DNA from: Caedibacter sp. 37-49
GTDB lineage: Bacteria; Pseudomonadota; Alphaproteobacteria; Caedimonadales; Caedimonadaceae
Assembly (NCBI GenBank): GCA_001898725.1
Contig: MKUV01000008.1
Location: forward strand, 1-42,210
Direction: 5' to 3'
DNA length: 42,210 nucleotides
Positions within the stretch are counted from its first letter, which is position 1. Every line of letters begins with the position of its first letter. Positions 38,204 through 42,210 of this stretch are shown piece by piece. Below the pieces are notes generated by a model. It had not been told where the DNA came from and did no database searches. It saw only the letters and a list, made by a program, of their open reading frames with translations. A program made the position numbers and the translations under genes.

Positions 38204-38872
38204 TTACATTTTTATCCATGAGTAAGGATACCTCATCGGCCTCTCAAACTTAATTTTTTCGAATTCTTCAATTAACCCTTTTTGGAAGCCATATTTAGGA
38301 AAATAATGCTGGCATATTGGATTGCGTAGATCTGAAAAAACATATTTTACATTTGTCCGTTTTGTAACAAATTCATCAATAAAATATTTAACTGCCGCTT
38401 GAGAATATCCCTGCCCTTCACCTTGGTAACCTGCTTGAACTTTCTCAAGAATAAAATGCGCAGGATATGCATTTTGTGCAGGTATAAATTCATATTGCAA
38501 GTATGACAAAAAAGGCGCGGCTTTACCCAAATCACTAAAGCCGATTATTGAATAATCAATTTTTGTAGGATTCACATCTCCTGCATAAACAGCAATCTCT
38601 CCATAACTACGCAAATGGTCCCCTTGAGCCATGCATAATTTTTTCTTTTCACCTTTATATTCAAACTCAAAAGGCACAAGCGTTAACCAAGGTTTTCTTG
38701 TACTCTGCTCTAAAGTATGTTGGTGAGTTCTAAAATCCTCAAAACGGATTGTTTGGCTTGCTAGGCATTGTGCGTCTCTAACTTGGTCTTCCGTAAGAAA
38801 AGTTGTGGCATAACAATTGGTTATTGCACTAAATAAAAAGGCACTTAAAATTGTTTTAATTTGAATATTCAT
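38204..38872 (-). CDS. Secreted protein with GNAT acetyltransferase-like fold
   Basis: 222 aa from the ATG at 38872 (AAAGGAAA upstream; the open frame reaches 38956 without a better start). A Sec-type signal peptide covers residues 1-22, cut after CYA. The C-terminal part looks like a GNAT domain: strand AHFILEKV (138-145), acetyl-CoA loop YQGEGQGYSQAAV with QxxGxG at 150-155, then YVFSDLRNPICQHYFPKYGF, the usual NxxxxxxYxxxGF end of the fold. GNAT enzymes are normally cytoplasmic because they need acetyl-CoA, so an exported one may act in a host cell. The substrate is unknown. Monocistronic, with its own terminator. No close family was recognised. Confidence 0.7.
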   Translation of the reverse strand: MNIQIKTILSAFLFSAITNCYATTFLTEDQVRDAQCLASQTIRFEDFRTHQHTLEQSTRKPWLTLVPFEFEYKGEKKKLCMAQGDHLRSYGEIAVYAGDVNPTKIDYSIIGFSDLGKAAPFLSYLQYEFIPAQNAYPAHFILEKVQAGYQGEGQGYSQAAVKYFIDEFVTKRTNVKYVFSDLRNPICQHYFPKYGFQKGLIEEFEKIKFERPMRYPYSWIKM

Positions 38873-39046
38873 TGTAATTTCCTTTAAAAAATTTACATGA
38901 TTATATTTAACTTCTATTATTACAACTATCAATATAAAATGTGACCATAAGTACAATTATTCTCCTTGTTTTTTAAGGAAGGCTACAAAAGTAATAGTAT
39001 AATCAGAATAGATTAGCCTAAGATATACAATTTCTCATAAAGACAG

Positions 39047-39727
39047 TTAGTCTTTAGAAAGTGCTTTCCTCTCACGTTCAAATTTTTGTATTTCAAAACT
39101 ATTAGGAGCATAGTTGATGATCTCGATGCTCTCTTCAGTTTTATGAACATTGACGAGCAGCTGTACAACATTCCATTCATCGTGTTCCAAATATGCTTTA
39201 ACATAAATTGTTGCAGTTCCTTGGGGACCTTCTACATCCATCGAACCATTCATATAGCCATTGGGACCAACTGTATGAAGCTGACCACTGGGCCATCCTT
39301 TCTTTTTAATAGGAGAGCCAATTTTCCCAATAATTATCTTATTTTGAGAAACAGAATTAACAGCCATTTTTATAGCTTCATTGTCTGATAACTTTTCCAT
39401 GGATAAGAAAAAAATTCCACCCCCTAATACAACGAGAACTCCTAAGTAACCAATACCCCAAATTGCCCATAACCTTTGTACACGTTTAAAATGCTCAATG
39501 CTGTCCCAATGTTTGTTACGCCATGCCCACTCATTTCCTTTGGCACCTAAAACAAACGGCATTACAATATTAACTAAAGGTAAGAGCGAAAAAAGTGAAA
39601 CATAAGTGCGATTTCCAAGCCCCCAGATCCAACTTAAAAGAAAAGCGCCCCAATTCCATTTTTTAAGTTCAGCTGGAAAAGGTTTTTCTTGAGGTGCGTT
39701 ATCTTTATATGAAATGGGATCACTCAT
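39047..39727 (-). CDS. Membrane protein with Coa1/Tim21-like domain
   Basis: 226 aa. N-terminal half (residues 20-90): WNWGAFLLSWIWGLGN, two hydrophobic hairpin segments and EWAWRNKHWDSIEHFKRVQRLWAIWG, a pattern common in small bacterial membrane proteins; then a membrane helix (about 93-112). The C-terminal soluble domain (KIGSPIKKKGWPSGQL, MNGSMDVEGPQGTATIYVKA, WNVVQLLVNV) resembles the Coa1 cytochrome c oxidase assembly factor family. A role in respiratory complex assembly is a family-based guess; no oxidase genes are nearby. Single gene, weak SD (AAAGTGAT). Confidence 0.7.
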   Translation of the reverse strand: MSDPISYKDNAPQEKPFPAELKKWNWGAFLLSWIWGLGNRTYVSLFSLLPLVNIVMPFVLGAKGNEWAWRNKHWDSIEHFKRVQRLWAIWGIGYLGVLVVLGGGIFFLSMEKLSDNEAIKMAVNSVSQNKIIIGKIGSPIKKKGWPSGQLHTVGPNGYMNGSMDVEGPQGTATIYVKAYLEHDEWNVVQLLVNVHKTEESIEIINYAPNSFEIQKFERERKALSKD

Positions 39728-39865
39728 TATTCAATCACTTTCATTTAGCCTTGTAAGATTAAGTCACATTTACGACACAGACGCAACTGAAACGATGATA
39801 TTCTTTATGTTAGTGATTTTTAAAGACATAAACCAGTAATAATGATTAATTTTCTACCAAATTAG

Positions 39866-39894
39866 TGCATATTCATGCAGATTTATGCTATAAT
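39866..39894 (+). promoter_or_regulatory. Extended -10 promoter of the DUF378 gene
   Basis: TGCTATAAT is a perfect extended -10 element about 37 bases before the start codon; a poor -35 (TGCATA) is 17 bases upstream. Same architecture as the pilin promoter at 3147. Confidence 0.55.
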
Positions 39895-39930
39895 AATAAT
39901 GTGAGTAGTATTTAGTCAAAGGAGAGTGCC

Positions 39931-40131
39931 ATGACGATTAAAACTTTACTTCCAACAATATCCACAATACTTGTTATTATAGGAGCCATTAACTGGGGCT
40001 TGGTTGGGCTTTTTCATGTTAATTTAGTAGAAACCGTTTTAGGAAGTGTCCCTATTCTTGCTAAGCTAGTCTACATTCTTGTTGGCTTATCCGGACTGTA
40101 CCTCATACCAACTTTTAAGAAGACTCTTTAG
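39931..40131 (+). CDS. DUF378 family small membrane protein
   Basis: 66 aa with two membrane helices. Matches the DUF378/YuzA pattern: LVIIGAINWGLVGLF, a short polar loop with the conserved Val-Glu (NLVETVLGS), then LAKLVYILVGLSGLYLI. Function not known. SD AAAGGAGA six bases upstream of the ATG. Single-gene unit on the plus strand with an extended -10 promoter and a strong terminator shared with the convergent OmpA-like gene. Confidence 0.9.
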   Translation: MTIKTLLPTISTILVIIGAINWGLVGLFHVNLVETVLGSVPILAKLVYILVGLSGLYLIPTFKKTL

Positions 40132-40146
40132 GTTCAAATAGACTAT

Positions 40147-40176
40147 AAAAAAACGGCGCTTAAAAGCGCCGTTTTT
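40147..40176. terminator. Bidirectional rho-independent terminator
   Basis: Stem ACGGCGCT/AGCGCCGT with loop TAAA, A-run before and T-run after. It serves the DUF378 gene (plus) and the OmpA-like gene (minus), whose stops lie 16 and 19 bases away. Confidence 0.93.
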
Positions 40177-40194
40177 ATTGCAACATAGTAAATT

Positions 40195-41016
40195 CTAATG
40201 AATTTGAATAACGACATTACGATTCTTAGGTGCAACTTCTGGACCTTCTTTTTCACCTGCGCCGAATGCGGTAATGCGACGTGAGTCAACACCTTTTTTA
40301 ACAAGGTAATGGCTTACAGCTTCTGCACGTCTTTGTGAAAGAATGAGGTTGTGCTTGCGTCCACCAACATGGTCAGTGTTACCAATCACATTAACAACAT
40401 GAAGATCTAAGTTTTCTGCAACTTTCGCAACTTCATCAAGCATTTTTGTAGCATCAGCTGAGAGAACGTGACTATTGAAGCCAAACTCAATCACAAATGT
40501 TGGCGCTTGATCAGCAACTATCTTTTCGAGCTGAATTAAACGATCTTTAAAGAGCTTTTCACATGTTGAAAGCTCTGGACGGCTCCAGCTTTCAGATTTT
40601 TCTTCAACAAGACAATCAAATGCAACTTGTGCCTCTGCTGCAACTTGTGGAGCAATATGACGTCCACCCTTAACACCTGACTTCTCAAGAGCAAAAATTA
40701 GGCGATTACGAGCTTCTTGAAGACCTGTACGTTGTGAATCAGGAATATCCCAGCGACGTGGATCTTCAGGAAGAGGTGTTTCACCAGTTGCTGCTTGGAT
40801 CCCTTTTACCGCAAAGTGAGAAGCATCAAATTCATCTGTATACTTGTTGTGAAGTTTCTTTGCTAAAATTTCATACTCGTTTGCAAGCGCGCGTGAAAAT
40901 AAATAACCTTCACGTGGGGTATCATTTAATTCACGTATATCAAACTCTGAACAGCTTGTTACAAGCAAAGCAGCTAACGCCACTCCAGATAATAATATGT
41001 TTCCTTTAATTTTCAT
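40195..41016 (-). CDS. OmpA-family outer-membrane lipoprotein
   Basis: 273 aa. Lipoprotein signal peptide with lipobox VTSC (Cys22). The N-terminal 150 residues have no clear family. The C-terminal OmpA/Pal domain (about 155-273): FVIEFGFNSHVLSADATKMLDEVA, VNVIGNTDHVGGRKHNLILSQRRAEAVSHYLVKKGV, RRITAFGAGE and NRNVVIQIH, carrying the peptidoglycan-binding Asp and Arg residues. It tethers the outer membrane to the wall. Good SD (AAGGAGAC). It is not Pal itself by context, as no tol genes are present. Confidence 0.92.
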   Translation of the reverse strand: MKIKGNILLSGVALAALLVTSCSEFDIRELNDTPREGYLFSRALANEYEILAKKLHNKYTDEFDASHFAVKGIQAATGETPLPEDPRRWDIPDSQRTGLQEARNRLIFALEKSGVKGGRHIAPQVAAEAQVAFDCLVEEKSESWSRPELSTCEKLFKDRLIQLEKIVADQAPTFVIEFGFNSHVLSADATKMLDEVAKVAENLDLHVVNVIGNTDHVGGRKHNLILSQRRAEAVSHYLVKKGVDSRRITAFGAGEKEGPEVAPKNRNVVIQIH

Positions 41017-41166
41017 TTACGTCTCCTTTTTGATTAAACGCAACGGGCTACGCTTAATATCATTTTCTCGTCTTTATCTTTTATAATTATGAGGCCAAAG
41101 ATAAAATATAATGGTCGCCTCTTTGATTAAACTGGCATAAAGCAAATTAATTTAAAGTTAATGCCA

Positions 41167-42210
41167 TTACAAAAAATTATAAGGATCAATATCAATTTTA
41201 AGACGTACTATAGATGGTAATTTGATAGAATAAAGCCATAATTTCAAAAACTTTTGTAAATTATAATGGCGAGGAGCCTTCACAAGAATGCGCCAACGAT
41301 ATTTTCCTCTAATCATGTAAATAGGCGAAGGCGCCGGTCCCAAAATTTCTATATCAGTGTCTTTAGGAACAACACTTAAAAGTCGCAATGCTTCTTGTTT
41401 CACTTTTTCTTCATCCATTCCACTCAAAACTAAAGCTGCTAAGCGACTAAATGGCGGCATTGAACTATATTTTCTCATTAACAGCTCTTGCTCTATAAAC
41501 TGCGCACGTTCACCTGTAATAAGCGCTTGCATGACAGGATGATCAGGATAATAAGTTTGAAGCCAAACTTTTCCTGGCTTTTGTTCACGCCCTGCTCGCC
41601 CTCCAACTTGCTGAAGCAATTGATAAGTTCTTTCACTCCCCCGAAGGTCTCCTCCTTGTAATCCGAGATCGGCATCAATAACGCCCACAAGCGTCAAATT
41701 CCGAAAATGATGTCCTTTAGCAATCATTTGCGTGCCAATAATAATAGAGACCTCGTTGTTTTTTACTTTTGATAAAACTTGATCCAGTTCTTGCACATTT
41801 GCAATTAAATCGCTTGAAATAATGCAATATTTAAGATGTGAAAATCTGGAAGCAACTTCTTCAGCTAAACGCTCAACACCTGGACCACAAGCGACGAAAC
41901 TATCGTTTGCATGACAAGATGGGCATTCTTTCAACTTTGCAACAGCATGCCCACAATAATGGCAAACAAGTCTTCCTTGAATACGATGATCTACCAACCA
42001 GGCCGTACAGAAAGGACATTCGACCTTGGTTCCACAAGCACTACATAACGTTAAAGGAGCATACCCTCGCCTATTTAAAAATAATAGAACCTGCTCTCCG
42101 GCTGAAGTCGTTTTAGTGATCTCATCAAATAACGGCGCTGAGATCCACTCTTTTGATTTATATTCTTTTAAATCAATAATTTCTATTTCAGGAAGAGAAG
42201 CGCCACCAAA
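41167..42210 (-). CDS. priA: Primosomal protein N' (PriA helicase), C-terminal part
   Basis: The C-terminal 347 residues; the frame stays open to the window edge, so the 5' part lies outside. Starts in the window with FGGASLPEIEIIDLKE, then LLFLNRRGYAPLTLCSACG. All eight zinc-binding Cys are present (CSAC, CPFC, CHYC, CPSC). Helicase motifs: IIGTQMIAKGHHFRNLTLVGV with DADLGLQ, and RGSERTYQLLQQVGGRAGR. It ends with the usual C-terminal domain (ILGPAPSPIYMIRGKYRWRILVKAP). PriA restarts stalled replication forks. Confidence 0.96.
   Translation of the reverse strand, partial: FGGASLPEIEIIDLKEYKSKEWISAPLFDEITKTTSAGEQVLLFLNRRGYAPLTLCSACGTKVECPFCTAWLVDHRIQGRLVCHYCGHAVAKLKECPSCHANDSFVACGPGVERLAEEVASRFSHLKYCIISSDLIANVQELDQVLSKVKNNEVSIIIGTQMIAKGHHFRNLTLVGVIDADLGLQGGDLRGSERTYQLLQQVGGRAGREQKPGKVWLQTYYPDHPVMQALITGERAQFIEQELLMRKYSSMPPFSRLAALVLSGMDEEKVKQEALRLLSVVPKDTDIEILGPAPSPIYMIRGKYRWRILVKAPRHYNLQKFLKLWLYSIKLPSIVRLKIDIDPYNFL

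Overview
The window is a compact, AT-rich stretch of an alphaproteobacterial chromosome. The gene order (rlpA-dac-tmk-holB-tatD-MBL; sfsA-map; nuoJKLMN-birA-coaX-rnj; mreBCD-mrdA; pdhABC; ffh-rpsP-rimM-trmD-rplS) is the usual one of that class. Strong AT bias, small intergenic gaps, missing operon members (no metG after holB, no rodA after mrdA, nuoA-I elsewhere) and a secreted protein with a eukaryote-type F-box point to a host-associated, probably intracellular lineage such as the Holosporales. That placement is inference from gene content. Almost all genes lie on the minus strand.

Layout by region. 1-176: no gene seen. 177-957: a YozG-type HTH regulator paired with a DUF2975 membrane protein. 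1088-2980: a flavin reductase in one transcription unit with an amino-acid ABC transporter ATPase and permease, with no binding protein. 3190-3366: a 58-residue Flp-type pilin on the plus strand with a very strong Shine-Dalgarno and its own terminator. 3439-4229: HU and an FtsB-like protein. 4331-7531: a giant tricorn-like protease. 7709-14106: cell-envelope and replication genes (MBL hydrolase, TatD, HolB, Tmk, D,D-carboxypeptidase, RlpA, YdcF/ElyC). 14293-15791, plus strand: sfsA-map. 15798-25038: rnj-coaX-birA-nuoNMLKJ, read from nuoJ towards rnj. 25109-29358: mrdA-mreD-mreC-mreB. 29626-29991: secreted F-box protein. 30105-34332: miaA and pdhCBA. 34416-38035: rplS-trmD-rimM-rpsP-ffh. 38204-40131: accessory block with a secreted GNAT-fold protein, a Coa1-like membrane protein and a DUF378 protein. 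40195-42210: OmpA-like lipoprotein and the C-terminal part of PriA, cut by the window edge.

Functionally, the housekeeping part gives pyruvate oxidation (PDH E1/E2) feeding complex I, a complete-looking wall elongation set (MreBCD, PBP2) with septal wall enzymes (RlpA, PBP5-like, FtsB-like), and translation and secretion core genes (SRP, rpsP, rplS, TrmD, MiaA, Map). The most interesting parts are two small Sec-signal-bearing proteins with host-directed looks: the F-box protein at 29626-29991 and the GNAT-fold protein at 38204-38872. They have similar signal peptides and sit alone among core genes. Other points of note are a NuoJ with an internal insertion of about 80 residues and an orphan Flp pilin. 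No tRNA, rRNA, CRISPR array, insertion sequence or phage gene was recognised. No stretch longer than 300 bases lacks a gene.
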